This document shows positions 34,235 through 46,861 of a stretch of 64,000 nt of DNA, in pieces. The position numbers and the translations under genes were made by a program. The notes beneath the pieces were generated by a model. That model ran no database searches, was not told the origin of the DNA, and worked only from the letters and a program-made list of their open reading frames with translations. The number at the start of each line of letters is the position of its first letter. The stretch's first letter is position 1. The stretch spans positions 16,992,631-17,056,630 of the forward strand of contig NC_089324.1 in assembly GCF_036669915.1 (NCBI RefSeq). The letters run 5' to 3'. Source of the DNA: Pocillopora verrucosa. Its lineage: Eukaryota; Cnidaria; Anthozoa; Scleractinia; Pocilloporidae.

Positions 34235-37200
34235 ATGGCTGCCGCTCTGGACCCAGATGAGGTGCTTCGTTCTTCGAAAGGGAGAGATAATTATCAGCGT
34301 CTAGCTCGGCTTTTGATAAGTGGCGGTACTGTACTGTTGAGGGAGGCATTTGACATCAAATGTCCACCAAGTAATCTTTCCACAACACTTCAGAATCCAG
34401 CCACGAAGAGGCTACTTAAGGCAGCAAGGCTCACCAAACCACAGAGGGACTGCCTGTACCCTTCCCCAGGGATGTACGGAAAGTCAACAGACTTTGATAT
34501 AACTCTCCTTTTCCGGTTGCTGAGGACAATATGCGGCCTTGCTCCTCCTGTCACGGGCTGGGATGCGCTACCGACAAGTACAGATGACAGTTTAGAAGCA
34601 GATTTAGCTAGAATCAAATATTACCGCAATTCGATATATGGTCATGTGAACGAGAACATGGAGATCTCAGATGACGAGTTTTCAGTTCTTTGGAGAGAAC
34701 TCAGCGGGGCTCTGGTGGGAGTTGCGGGTCAAATCAGCCCTGCAAAGGCAAAGGAATGGCAGAATGCTATTGATACATTTTTAAAAGATCCTCTCACAGA
34801 GGAAGAAAAGAGAAATGAGCAGGAATTGCAGCGCTGGTACCAGAATGATACAGAAGTAAAGAAATACCTGGAAAAGGTAGAATCTTCAATGAAGCATTTG
34901 GAGAAAGAAGCTCAATACGTAAGACAAAAGGTTCGAGAAGAAGCGCAAGATATTAAAGATGAAGTGCAACGCTTAGGACAAGACATCAAAGATGAGCTTG
35001 GATGGAAAGTAGAGTCTACAGCCCAAGAAGTGCAACGCTTCGGACAAGACATCAAAGATAAGCTTGGAGGGAAAGTAGAATCTACAGCCCAAGAAGTGCA
35101 GCGCTTGAGGCAAGAGTTTCGAGATGAGGCCCAAGACATCAAAGATCGATTGAAACTGGGTAGGCGACCCAATTCCTCAGCTGGAGGTCAGCATGTTGAT
35201 ATTTACTGTATATCTATTACTAGTAAAGTATTTTTCCTTTTACATAAGCACTTACGTAACGCACAAGGGTCACCTGTACGGTGCACGTTGTACACTTTTT
35301 ATGACAGAAATGGCTTCATATATTTTTGAAGCGGAGAAATGTCAATGATTTCTCGTTACTTGACTATAGCCGGACGACCACTCATACTAATTGCTTGTTT
35401 TGCCTCTGTTGTGAATGGTTAGTCGCTGCAGTTACTGACACTTTTTCCCCTTACAGTTAAAATTCGAATGCGGATTGATTGTGAGACCATCCCAGACCCT
35501 CATCCGCCACTTGAGACATCTGAGACAGCGGTTATAGCCAGTCAGGGTACCCAAGCTTGTGGCGACGAGCTGGTAGTTACTGGAACGTCAGAAGAAACGC
35601 CTGAAGATACACAGGATACCCAGGCAAGAAGGCACGAGCGTAAGGCAGTGGATCCTGTTGCATCTGCTGGTCTACCACTCGTGGGAAGAACAGAAAACGT
35701 CGAAGAAGCAGGTTCTCAAGGAGTTATGAATTTCATCGCGCGCAAGTACTTTCAGACAGTTGACACAACCAAACCTGAGGAACGAAATGAATTTCTACGG
35801 TTTTTAACAGATGTGCGCAAAGTTCTGGTCCTAGATGCTCAATCAGGAAGTTTGATATTGACAGCACTATGTAGATCATTGGAGATACTGGATGCCCTGT
35901 GGTATGACTATTGCACAGGTCACTTGAATGACATGGCTCAGAAATATCTTGTGACAAAGGACGTTTTGAAGGAGTTTGACTTGACTGAGCTGAAACTGAT
36001 AACAACTATTCAGAGGGAGGAGTACATTGTTGCACGAGAGTTTTTTCTGCAGAGTTCAGGTGAGTACACAGAAAATGTTTCGGAGAGCTGTCTTTAACCG
36101 AATGAATAGGACATCATCTTCGTCAATGCTTTAAAACACGTTAGCAGAGGTTTGCATGTTATGTTTTTTTTTTTGTTTCGTCAAATTCAGCCAGGCATCA
36201 TTCAATAAATTTAATGATCACATCAAATACTTCTGCTCTATCTATTTAATCGAGAGATGGGGATCGAGGACGGGGGGAGGCGACGCAGAGAGAGACGACC
36301 TCACGACCTTTTGACATTTTTAGGAAACTGATCTAACTCCTTTATCTTGGGTTAGCCCAAAGTAATATATATATTTTCGAGCCGATAGTTTAACAGAATT
36401 AACAAATGTCTTTGAATTGCCGGCTGAAGAATGTAAAGTCATCAATTTGAAGAATTGTTCTCTATAGATTTCTGTAAAAAGGGTAATTTATGTGACCCGA
36501 GCACTCAATTCGGCTATCCTTCTCTTTTACTGATGGACAGATTCGTACTGGGAGTAACTAAAATGATCCAAAAATACTTTCTAAAGACAGCTCAAATATA
36601 TTTTCGATAGATAAAGCTTACTATAATCAGTCACTCAGCCAATTTATGAGGGCTTTTGATGATGTTACCTGCTATATCATCTCTAATCTTGAGCGACGCC
36701 GATGTAATTTCTTTTTATATTTGTTTTTAGATAATGGTGCGCCACAACGCCTAAATCTTCATAGTGACATACAAATATTTATAAAAACAGTGACTGGAAA
36801 GACGATCACTTTGGAGGTGGAACCGTCAGACTCCATTGAGGAAGTGAAAACAAAAATTCAAGACAAAGAAGGAATCCCTGCAGATCACCAACGTCTTATC
36901 TTTGGCGGGCAGCAATTGAAAGATGGCCTTTGTCTGAGTGACTACAATGTTCCGAAAGAAGCGACTCTTTACTTGGTTTTAAGACTTCTTAGTGGCATGA
37001 AAATCTTTGTAAGAACATCGACTGGAAAGACGATTACTTTGAAAGTGGAACCGTCAGACACCATTGAGAATGTGAAAACAAAAATTGAAGACAAAGAAGG
37101 AATCCCACCGGATCAGCAACGTCTTTTCTTTAAAGGGCGGAAATTGGAAGATGGCCTTTGTCTGAGTGACTACAGTGTTCCGAAAGAAGCGACTTCTAGC

Positions 37201-38169
37201 TTGTTCTTAAAACTTCGTAGTGGGATGCAAATCTTTGTAAAATTATCGACTGGGAAGACGATCGCTTTGGAAGTGGAACCATCAGACACCATTAAGGATG
37301 TGAAAGCAAAAATTGAAGACGTAGAAGGAATCCCACCGGATCAGCAACGCCTTCTCTTTGGCGGGAAGCAATTGGAAGATGGCCGTTGTCTGAGTGACTA
37401 CAATGTTCCAACGGAATCGACCTTATACTTAAGTTTAAATCCTCGTGGTGGCATACTCATCTTTGTCAAGACTCTTACTGGCAAGATCCTTGCTCTAAAT
37501 GTGGAGCCTTCAGATACGATTAAGAATATGAAACTGAAAATTCAGAGCAAATTGGGTATCCCACCGAGCCAGTTACATCTGATCTTTAGGAGGCAAGAAC
37601 TCAAAGACCACCAAACGTTAGATGAATGTAAAGTCACAGACAAATCTTCTGTACATTTGCGACTCCAGGACGAACTTGATAGAATCCTTATAAATGTGGA
37701 GTTTCCTAGTGGAAGGAAGATCTTTATAAACGTTTCACCAGGGGATGATTTTGAGAGCGTGAGAAAGATAATCTATGATAGAGAAGGGATTCCAGTTGAT
37801 CAACAACGCCTCAGATTTGTTGGCAAAGAAGTTGTAGACAATCACCTTCCTTTGAGTGAGTACGACAATCAGATTGAATTATCTCTGCAACTGGATGTGA
37901 AACAACGAAAAAATGAATTCCTGCTTCAGGTGAAGACACGATCTGGAAAAACAAATATCAAAATTGAAGCTGTATCTGGAGATACCATCCACGATGTGAA
38001 AATGAAAATAATGGAGGAGATTGGAATACCGCCAAATCAGCAACTACTTATGTTTAACACTCAAGAAATTGAAGATGAACGCCGCACACTGGAAAGCTAC
38101 GACATCAACAGCGACTCCATCATTGAACTGGTTATTAGAAGAACACATGGTAATGAAAGGCATACTTAA
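34235..38169 (+). CDS. Gene D: HEPN - helical repeats - TRADD-N-like - six ubiquitin-like domains
   Basis: Three exons, 34235-35186, 35457-36059 and 36731-38169, join at phase-1 introns into 997 aa plus stop. Residues 1-200 form a DZIP3-type HEPN domain with R131-x5-H137 (YRNSIYGH), the spacing of the HEPN ribonuclease motif. Residues about 215-315 are charged amphipathic helical repeats ([20 protein letters not shown] type). A linker leads to a TRADD-N-like domain at about 406-519 ([32 protein letters not shown]). Residues about 533-990 are six Ubl domains. The first three resemble ubiquitin closely ([16 protein letters not shown]); the last three are diverged. The joints read LLSG-M, LRSG-M and PRGG-I, so most lack the LRGG cleavage site. 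The ATG context is AAATGGC after a TAA, which fixes the start. The role is likely signalling or RNA-directed defence, by inference only. Confidence 0.85.
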
Positions 38170-38345
38170 ACGAAAATGCAGAATGGTATAAGAACCGTAA
38201 TAGATGTATCACCGGAAGATACCATCACGGATGCAGCAGCTGATCACTTTTGGTGACACGAAACTCGAAGGTGACAACAAACTAAGCGATTTCGGTGTGT
38301 AACATGGATCCACAGTTTTAATAACTACCAGTTCTAAAACTCAGA
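38170..38345 (+). pseudogene. Decayed terminal Ubl after the stop of gene D
   Basis: In the same frame three codons beyond the TAA, MQNGIRTVIDVSPEDTITD begins a further Ubl, parallel to the open one at 58017 behind gene F. A deletion after ITDA shifts the frame and a stop follows. Confidence 0.75.
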
Positions 38346-40970
38346 AGAAGTGTATCGTAAGTTAATTAAACTAGGCTTAACACAAATCCCAAATGGAAGA
38401 CGAAGATATTCGACAGCTCCATAAAAGAACGAGACAGACTTTGCCTCAATCAGGGAAAAAGTTAAATACAATCTTTGAGAGAATCCTTTCAGCATGTTTC
38501 CTAGATCTGACCATGCAGATACCATTGATCACTAAAACTTATTTAGCCTGTATTTAGCCTGCATTGCGGGTTCGATTTTCTATTTTGTTGCTTCTGAGCG
38601 TTGTTTACTTGCTACTTTTCTTTTACAGGACAATCTCCAAAACTTTGTACACCCCCTAAATATTTTCAAAATTAACTTTCTCCTTAAAAACACTGAAAGT
38701 AGGAAAATGCCTACAACGGTAACAAAATGCCTCTGTTTTAATCGCTAGCCCCTTTTTTCTCCGCAAATTTCGCTGAATTTTTGATCTCGCGCGTTTGAGC
38801 CCGCGTTATTTACCACATACCTTTCACGTAGCATTTCGTTATTCAGCTCATCCAGCATTATCATAAGTTGCCCTAAGCAGGGGCTGGTATGTGAAAGGCT
38901 CTCCAAACGCAGATCAAAATTTTTATGAACCTGTTTCTCTTGCCTATATTAGGAAGGACTTGGAATATCGCTGTCACAAAGTAGAACTATTTTTCCCATA
39001 GGAATTTCATTAGTCGAAAGGCATCAGAATCTTGAAGCATGTAAAAGATGTTAGAATCTAAATTACGATCGGCTTTTTATAGAGACACTTATACTGATAA
39101 CGTTTTCCAGCTCAAGATATCGCGAGGTAACTATGTAACAGTCGTTTTGCTCAACCATATACCTTACGTGACAGTCTTAGCCCCTATCGCAACCTCTACA
39201 GGACGTCACGTGACATGCGAGGGAAGCTGTGATAATCTCAGATCAGATACAATCTGAGGTGAACTTTCCTCGTTAAGAATTTTGATATACTAAATGTATT
39301 GCAATTTATAGTTTTTCACTTGCGCGCGGTTGGTTTAAACGCTTCACGTGATCGAATATGCCTCAGCTAAAAATAGGGAATATCTGAGGATGTACCCAAA
39401 ATGATGTTCCCCTATTTTCAAACCTTACATCTTCTACGATAAAAGCGCTCGTTTGAAATTGAATTCAAGATGAAAGAGCATCAAGCTGCTGTTACAGAAG
39501 AAGGGACATGTTTGTTTGTTTGTTTGTTGATAAGTCATACCGCGGAACACACTGAAAAGTAAACATCCCACGCAGCAAACAGTAAGCTGTTCGTAAACAT
39601 CTTTCCTCCGCGTTGCAAAACTATTTGAAGGATAATAAACACAATACTTGTATATTTGTTCTGGAACATAAGCTATTCCTCGAAGCTCATAGCTTTCTTC
39701 TGGGTTCGCTACCAGAAAACTGTTCGCATCTCGTAACAGATTGTGTCCGCGAACAAATATTTTCTCAATAAACGGAAGCTCTTGTTTTTATATTTGCAAT
39801 ATTCACTCTAGAGTCTTAAGATATTGTGAAATAACTATGTAATAGTTTTTCAATTAAACTATATGCCTTGTGTGACAGTCTTAGTCTCTTTCGTAACATT
39901 TTCCAGGATGTCGCCTGACATACGAAACGTTAAGTCACACATGATATGGTTCTTCTCTATTTTTAACTACAAACCAAACGCAATTTATACAAACACTTTT
40001 TGCGAATTTGATGCTAGACGAGATGTGGATGAAAGTTTTTCATAGTAAACCTTATTTTATAATCCATAATTTTGAACAGGATTTGTTTCCAAATAACCAC
40101 CACTTTCCTAACTGAAGATTTTGCTCCTTATTTTTGGTAGGGTAGGAAAAGGATTGTCCTGATCACGTCTCACGCAGGAATTTCAGCAAAATTCACGCGT
40201 CACGAATTTATTTTCTATGGTGGCAATTTACATTATCAACTCAGTTAATAAAACTAAATAATCTTGTAATACCCCTTTCCACACACCCACACCCACACAC
40301 GCAGTACCTCAACTTCTTTGCAAACTCAACTTGCTCCCTATTTCTGAAAAGACACACGGCAAAATGGGATCTATTTGTTGAACAGACTGATATTTCAGTG
40401 CCATTTCCTTCAGCAAAGGTTCGTTCCTTTCCTACTGTCAGATGACTTTTCTTTTTCCTTGAGATCTACGTTTGCTTAAAAATTAACGTGCAAAATACAA
40501 ACTAAGAAATTTAATTGTCTTTACCTTGACCATGTTGACATGCGCTGTTTAAGATATGTGTGGGTTTTTTCGTCAGAAAAGGACAGCCAATTAGTGAGCG
40601 TATAAAAGGACCTCTTGTTGCAGCGTTTAGATCACCCCTAATGAAGGCACTAGACAGGAGTGTCGAAACGTTGGGTCTATGAATTGTAACTTCTCGGTTA
40701 AATTCATTAAATCTTTAAACCAGAGTAACATCAAACCATGTCTAATTGTCCACCTGGTTGCCTTGTGAACTTAAATATAGTTTAATACTATTTCCACTCA
40801 AGTGGGCGCCGTCTTCTTTCATAGTTTCTTTGTTCCACAAGATCATGGCCTTATCCTGTTTTAATTGAGTCAATTTGCTATGTTGTCAATGGCTTGTATA
40901 AGAAATGTCTCTGGAACGATTCTCGTGATTTTCTGTGATTTTCAACCAGAAATAAACCATCAACAATACT
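38346..40970. other. Array 3' flank
   Basis: Bases 38450-40450 align in blocks with 58370-59520 and 63300-63440. At 40615-40720 a short repeat (GACAGGAGTGTCGAAACGTTGGG core) recurs at 63530-63640. From 40845 the flank upstream of the next promoter module begins. No gene is seen. Confidence 0.6.
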
Positions 40971-42835
40971 CAGGAGCCTATTACTTGGAGCGTTCGACTC
41001 CCATACTGGGCCTATGTCACGGCGTTTTCACAGAAAGATTTATTTTTAGACTATCTTTTCGCGGGAAATAGGCTACTCGAGCTCACTTGGGTAATAAGGT
41101 CCGTGAAACGCGAAGAAAAAAAATAGCGGCCCTAAGCGGGGACGTCTTCATATCAAAACTACACAAATTCCGCCTTTCTTTTGCTGCATTCCAGTATTCC
41201 AATCCTACATTTCCTTATGTATCCCACTATCTTTTGCACAGGCAGCCCAAGCTTCAGCTGTGAGATGATCATCTTGCACAATAATAGTCATAGCGGAATT
41301 ATAAGAGTTTGTATGAGAATATGTACGACCGCTCTAAGGAATAAAACAATACGTCAAATTCTCAATAAAAATACCTCACCTTACTTCCACAGCGTAACAC
41401 TTGTTATCTGACCGCTTTCTCGCTTTTAGCGAGTTGTCCAATTCGAGGTTTTCAACGTACATAAGAAAAGCTAAAATGGGTTTTTTTCATCAAAGTAAAC
41501 GGTCAGGTAACAAGTGATACGCTGTGCAAGTAAGGTGAGGTATTTTTATTGAGAATTTGACGTATTGTTTTATTCCTAAGAGCGGTCGTAAATATTCTCA
41601 TACAAACTCTTATAATTCCGCCATGACTGTTATTGTGCAAGATGATCATCTCACAACTGGAGCTCGGGCGGCCTGCGTCCTTTGCATATTTTTCACACTC
41701 GTGAAAAAGATTCGCAGGAGTGTGGATCATCGTTGTATTTTTATTTATATTTGTTCTTTTTTTAATTTCGTGTGTATCAAAGGTCACCCGTCTTCTGATT
41801 CTGGCCCCTCTAAAGAAAATTTCATGAAAAGAGTCCAAATTCAAGACGATGAAGAGGCAAAGTGCCAGCGATGATGGAGAGCGCGGAAAAAGAAATTGCG
41901 TGAGGAAGCTGTGTGCGAGTTGTTTTCATCTCGATAATCTTCATCCACACAGTCCGTAAAGAAAATTTTGTGACCTAGATTGAACAGAAGCGGGTGCAAC
42001 AAAATGAGGAGCGTTTTTCTAGATCGCAAGGTAATGCTACTCTTTCGAATTGGGCTTAGATCTTTTCAAATCTTGGTTATTTTTGTGAAGTGCGGTCGAT
42101 AACAGTGCTGCATGCGGCAAAATTCACGGTGCCTATTGTCGCTTTGATCATTGAACAGTCAAGAGTCGGGTTTATCTTCATTAGAACTTTCCTCGGAACT
42201 GCTGCTTCCCGAGGTATTTTCAAAATACTCACACCACAAGCGTCCCAAGCTCACTGTTATTCCTGTTATAAGACGAAGTCAAGGCTGCGCACTTCGATTT
42301 TGACCGTTGTATAACGGGAATAACAGTGACGGCAAAACAATTAAAACGGCAGAGAACGCCGGAAACCACAACGGACACAAAAGATGTGAGTAAATGCTAT
42401 TGATTTAACGTGTAAAATGTTCATATTTCGAAATATTTATCGTTGTAAATCGACCATATTTCGTTCCCAATGTTATTCCTTGTAACATGTTCAAATTCTC
42501 AACGGTTCCTCCCGTAAGTTAACACCAAGTCACACAGCATGTGACGCTTTCATGAATTAATCGTTTGCTTTTTATCGAGACATGAGCTTGGGGCGCCTCT
42601 CTTCACACGAATCTGCACTCGAACTATCGCAAGAAGCCTCGCATTTCCCTGTTGTTTTTCTTTCGATATATTAACGAGTACAGTTAGAAATTAACCAGGC
42701 GCTAATCTTGATTGGTCGATGTGCTCTCGTGGGGAGCCCTAGTTCGCGGTAAATTCAAACTAAAAATAGACTGGTCTGTGAAAACGCTATGACAAAAATA
42801 CAGGGCAGTTGAAAGCTCCAAGTGATAGGCTCCTG
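40971..42835. mobile_element. hAT-like element, 1,865 bp, non-autonomous
   Basis: Left end CAGGAGCCTATTACTTGGAG and right end, read inverted, CAGGAGCCTATCACTTGGAG continue as imperfect inverted repeats of roughly 100 bp (GCGTTTTCACAGA and TCTATTTTTAG blocks in both). Flanks CAATACT and CAACACT are a 7-base near-duplication. It interrupts the flank that is continuous at 25040-25090 and 47895-47930. It has no transposase and carries a foldback at 41237-41677. Confidence 0.75.
41237..41677. repeat. Long foldback with arms of about 178 bp
   Basis: 41237-41414 and 41499-41677 are reverse complements with few mismatches (GAGATGATCATCTTGCACAA and its partner), around an 85-bp centre. Open frames at 41181-41411 and 41503-41844 are mirror images of the same DNA. 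Confidence 0.9.
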
Positions 42836-42879
42836 CAACACTACATTGCGCATATAAAGATAGAATCAAGAAAGGAAAA

Positions 42880-43146
42880 TAAATAAGTGCTTTTCCGAAG
42901 TGTTCCATTCTTTGAACAAAATAAGGTTAAAAATTGCATGTCCAGAAGTCTTGAACAGGGGAAACTGACCTAAGGACGACAATTTGATGCCCTACCATCC
43001 CCGCCCTTTTGTCAGGCTCTCCTATGATATGTTACGAACCCATTCACTTCCGCTTTTCACGGTTGAGAGAAGGAATTTGCATGTCTGCCAACGCTAAAGA
43101 ATCACAGACCGAAGTTCGATGTAAATCGAAAGAAAAAACTCTGAAG
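42880..43146 (+). promoter_or_regulatory. 5' exon/promoter module 4, for gene E
   Basis: Includes TTCCATTCTTTGAACAAAAT and ACGAACCCATTCACTTCCGC, and ends at the donor GAAG|GTAAG (43146/43147). A 22-codon frame MSANAKESQTEVRCKSKEKT reaches the donor in phase 0, but stops before the HEPN ATG argue that it is untranslated or an upstream ORF. Confidence 0.65.
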
Positions 43147-44429
43147 GTAAGAAACCTAATTTGACATTTTCTCTACATGAGCTAATCTCCAACTCTTCAT
43201 TTTAAGGTTTGCTGAAGATCTGTTGAAGTTATAGCTTTTGTGATTGAGAAATCTGTCCAATGAGCGCAATTTAAGTGAGTGATGTGTGTAAACCAGCTCC
43301 CAAACACAAATCTGAGAGATTTTCATTAGTTTCGAGTCTTTACGAAATGTCGTTTACGATACTTGAAGATGGCTGACTAGAAAATCAGCTCAATCAGAAT
43401 ATTACTAATATTTTGAGCCTCGTTTGGTTCCAATTCGGATAAGATTTAGGTTGAAGTCGATCAATTAATACCTCAACCGAGAATGATTAGATCGGCCAGC
43501 GTGTCGTTATTTTATTATCATTACCCCGCTTCAGCAAATAGATAGTGCTCTTCGTCTTTGATAAGTAAGGCATCATACATTGTTACCTCAGGAGAGAATG
43601 ATGATGTGAAATTTGTGTTTCTACTCCCGTAAATCATAGGGAGGAAACGAAAAGTGGGTGACTATCAACCATGTCGTGACTGCTAAGTGTTTTCTTCCTT
43701 GTGCTACGCAATGTACCGAACATCCTGGCGCGCCTAGTTTCCCTTCTTTGAGCAAATGTAATTCAAGTCGCTTGTAGCTGAATAATGTATTCACCTCTTT
43801 ACATAGAGACTCTTGATAACCGGGTGAAACCGAGAACCTATAAAGCTATCTTAGTGCCTAACTCCCCAAACATGCATTCATTTATTTTTGTAAAAAAGTA
43901 AATAAAATGTAAAATTAATGGAAATCAGGTTTCTCAGTCATTTGCATATTTAAGTTTTTTTTAGCGCTGTCATAAAATGGAAAGCTTGAAAAGTAAAAAG
44001 GATAACAAACTATTTGCGTGGGCAATCCTTAAAAGTCACTCGTTCGACCCACTATATAGATATGTCGCTTTTGCTAAAAAGGCTAAGATCAGAGTATTTC
44101 AGATATTTTTGTAGAATTTCTCTTCGTATAAAGGCTTAAGAAAAGAACATCTGAGTTGTTGAGCACCGATTCCCAACCAGCAGCATCATACCCATATAGC
44201 GTGGAATGAAAATGTCTAAGTATTATTGAAAGCAATCCGTTTTGATCCTCGAGCTCTCTTCTTAAATCGTCCATCCATCCTATTTAAGCAGGGACGTTTC
44301 ATATTGGCCACATCTGGCTTTTGTGAGGTTAACTGTTCACTCCGTTGATCTTTCTCACAGTTTGGTTTGCAGTCATGTGGTAAGGAAGGACCGGTCACTG
44401 ATCCTGCCTTAGTTTCCCCTTCTTTGTAA
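43147..44429 (+). other. Gene E intron 1 and 5' UTR
   Basis: Co-linear with the other first introns (1.28 kb). No gene inside; the small minus-strand frames here are not conserved. Confidence 0.6.
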
Positions 44430-46861
44430 ATGGCTGCCGCTCTGGACCCAGACGAGGTGCTTTGTTCTTCAAAAGGGAGAGATAATTTTCAACGTCTGGC
44501 TCGGCTTTTGATAAGTGGAGGTACTGTGCTAATGAGGGAGGCTTTTGACATCAAATGTCCACCAAGTAATCTGTCCACAATACTTCAGAATCCAGCCACG
44601 AAGAAGCTACTTAAGGCAGCAAAGCTCACAAAACCACAGAGGAACTGTCTGTACCCTTCCCCAGGAATGTTTGGAAAGTCAACAGACTTTGATATAACTC
44701 TCCTTTTCCGGTTGCTGAGGACAATATGCGGCCTTGCCCCTCCTGTCACGGGCTGGGATGCGCTACCGGCAAGTACAGATGACAGTTTAGAGGCAGATTT
44801 AACTAGAATCAAATATTACCGCAATTCGCTATATGGTCATGTGAACGAGAACATGGAAATCTCAGATGACGAGTTTTTAGTTTACTGGAGAGAAATCAGC
44901 GAGGCTCTGGTGAGAATCGCGGGTCAAATCAGCCTTGCAAAGGCAAAAGAATGGAAGGATGCTATTGATACATTTTTAAAAGATCCCCTTACAGAGGAAG
45001 ACAAGAGACATGAGCAGGAATTGCGGCGCTGGTACCAGAATGATACAGAAGTAAAGGAATACATGGAAAAAGTAGAATTTTCGATAAAACATTTGATAAA
45101 AGAGGCTCAATCCTTTAGAAAAGAGGTTCGAGGAGAAGCCCAAGATATTAAAGATGAGCTCGGAAGGAAAGTAGAATTTACAGGCCAAGAGGTGCAACGC
45201 TTAGGACAAGACATCAAAGATGAGCTCGGAGTGAAAGTAGAATCTACAGCCCAAGAAGTGCTGCGCCTAGCACAAGAAGTTCGAAGAGAAGCCCAAGACA
45301 TCAAAGATGAGCTCGGGGGGAAAGTTGAATCTACAGTCCAAGAGGTGCAGCGCTTGAGGCAAGAGTTTCGAGATCGATTAAACGTGATTGGCCGACACGT
45401 TTCCCCAGCTGGAGGTCAGCTTGTTGATTTTATTCTGTATATCTTTTATTAATAAAGCATTTATCTCTAACATAGGAACTTATGCAATGTATCAGGGTTA
45501 CCTGTAAGGTGCACATTGTGCACATATTTTGACGGAAATGCCTTCGCATATTTTTGAAGCGGAGAAATGTCAATTATTTCTCGTTACTTAATTACAGCCG
45601 GGCGACCACTCATAGTAATTGTCTGTTTTGCCTTTGTTGTATAAGGTCGATCGCTGCAATTAATTAGACTTGTTCCCTTACAGTTAACATTCCAATGTTG
45701 ATGGATTGTGAGACCATCCCAGACCCTCATCTGCGACTTGAGACATCAGGGACAGTGGTTATAGCCAGTCAGGGTACCAAGCCTTGTGGGGACGAGCCGG
45801 TAGTTCCTAGAACGTCAAAAGGAAAGTTTGAAAACACACAGAATACCCAGGCAGGAAGCCACGAGATGGTAGCTACTAAAGTTAAGCGTAAGGCAGTGGA
45901 ACCTGCTGCAACCGCTGGTCCATCACAGGCTGGAACATCAGAAGCCGTTGAGATAACCCTAAACCAAACCATAAAAATTACATTAGTGAGGTCAGAGGTC
46001 ATTAATCGAGATGATTTCCATTCAGAGGAACTCACCTCAAAGGAAGATATTCCGGAAGAGATTATGACAGAGCAGGGAAGTTCAGAGGTCACCAATCGAG
46101 ATGATTACGATTCAGAGGAACTCAGCTCAGAGGAAGGAATTCCGGAAGAGATTATGACAGAGCAGGGAAGTTTAGAGGTCACCAATCGAGACGATTGCCA
46201 TTCAGAGGAATTCCGCCCAGAGGAAGATATCCCGGAAGAGATAATGATAGAGCATGAAAGTTCAGAGGTCACCAATCGAGATGATTACGATTCAGAGGAA
46301 TTCCGCTCAGAGGAAGAATTTCCGGAAGAGATAATGATAGAGCACGAAAGTTCAGAGGTCACCAATCGAGATGATTACCATTCAGAGGAACTCGGCTCAG
46401 AGGAAGATATTCCGGTAGAGATCATTGCAGAGGACAACTATTCAGAGCATTCTAGTAGAGAAGACGATATCCCATATGAGGGGGATTTTGAGGATGACAT
46501 TTATGACGTAATCATCGGAGCGGAAGTCACTGCTGAGAGAGAAACACCAGACTATGCGTCTGAAAGAGACGACATTCCAGAAGAGATCGTTACTGAGGGA
46601 GATGCCTCAGAAAACATGGTTGACAATAAAAATGATATCATAGCTGATGAGGTCAGGGAAGAAAGTATCTTCCCAGCTGATTATTTATTAGAAATTGACA
46701 TAGTCACAGAGAACAAAGATGACGAAAATTATGAAGACAATTGTACAGAGGCTGTGGAAATTATTGAAGAAGCCATCTATGAAAATGAAGGTTGTTTGGA
46801 CGATTTCGCCATTGAATGCCAGCGGATTTCAATGATTAACATTCCAGATGTTTTTCAATGA
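44430..46861 (+). CDS. Gene E: HEPN - helical repeats - acidic 30-residue repeats
   Basis: Exons 44430-45414 and 45684-46861 join at a phase-1 intron into 720 aa plus stop. Residues 1-200 are the HEPN domain with R131-x5-H137 (YRNSLYGH). Residues about 215-320 are the helical repeats. The linker ([22 protein letters not shown]) matches D and F up to about residue 425, but the frame then runs into five 30-residue acidic repeats (SEVTNRDDYDSEELSSEEGI) and a 140-residue acidic tail, with no TRADD-N or Ubl. There is no splice site between linker and repeats, so the swap is fixed in the DNA, not alternative splicing. The acidic part is probably disordered. The same repeat occurs as relics in units A and C, so this exon type was once more widespread. 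Function is unknown. Confidence 0.8.
45991..46440 (+). repeat. Five 90-bp tandem repeats
   Basis: GAGGTCACCAATCGAGATGA-type units start at 45991, 46081, 46171, 46261 and 46351 with exact 90-bp period. Each encodes 30 residues rich in Glu and Asp. Confidence 0.95.

Noticed and set aside
39048-39257. 69-aa frame in the array flank, also 39863-40045
   Set aside because: No homology I recognise, and the matching flank near 58800 does not conserve the frame.
43081-43146. Coding first exon MSANAKESQ joined to HEPN
   Set aside because: Only modules 4 and 6 keep the frame, and stop codons lie just before the HEPN ATG, so an untranslated exon is more likely.
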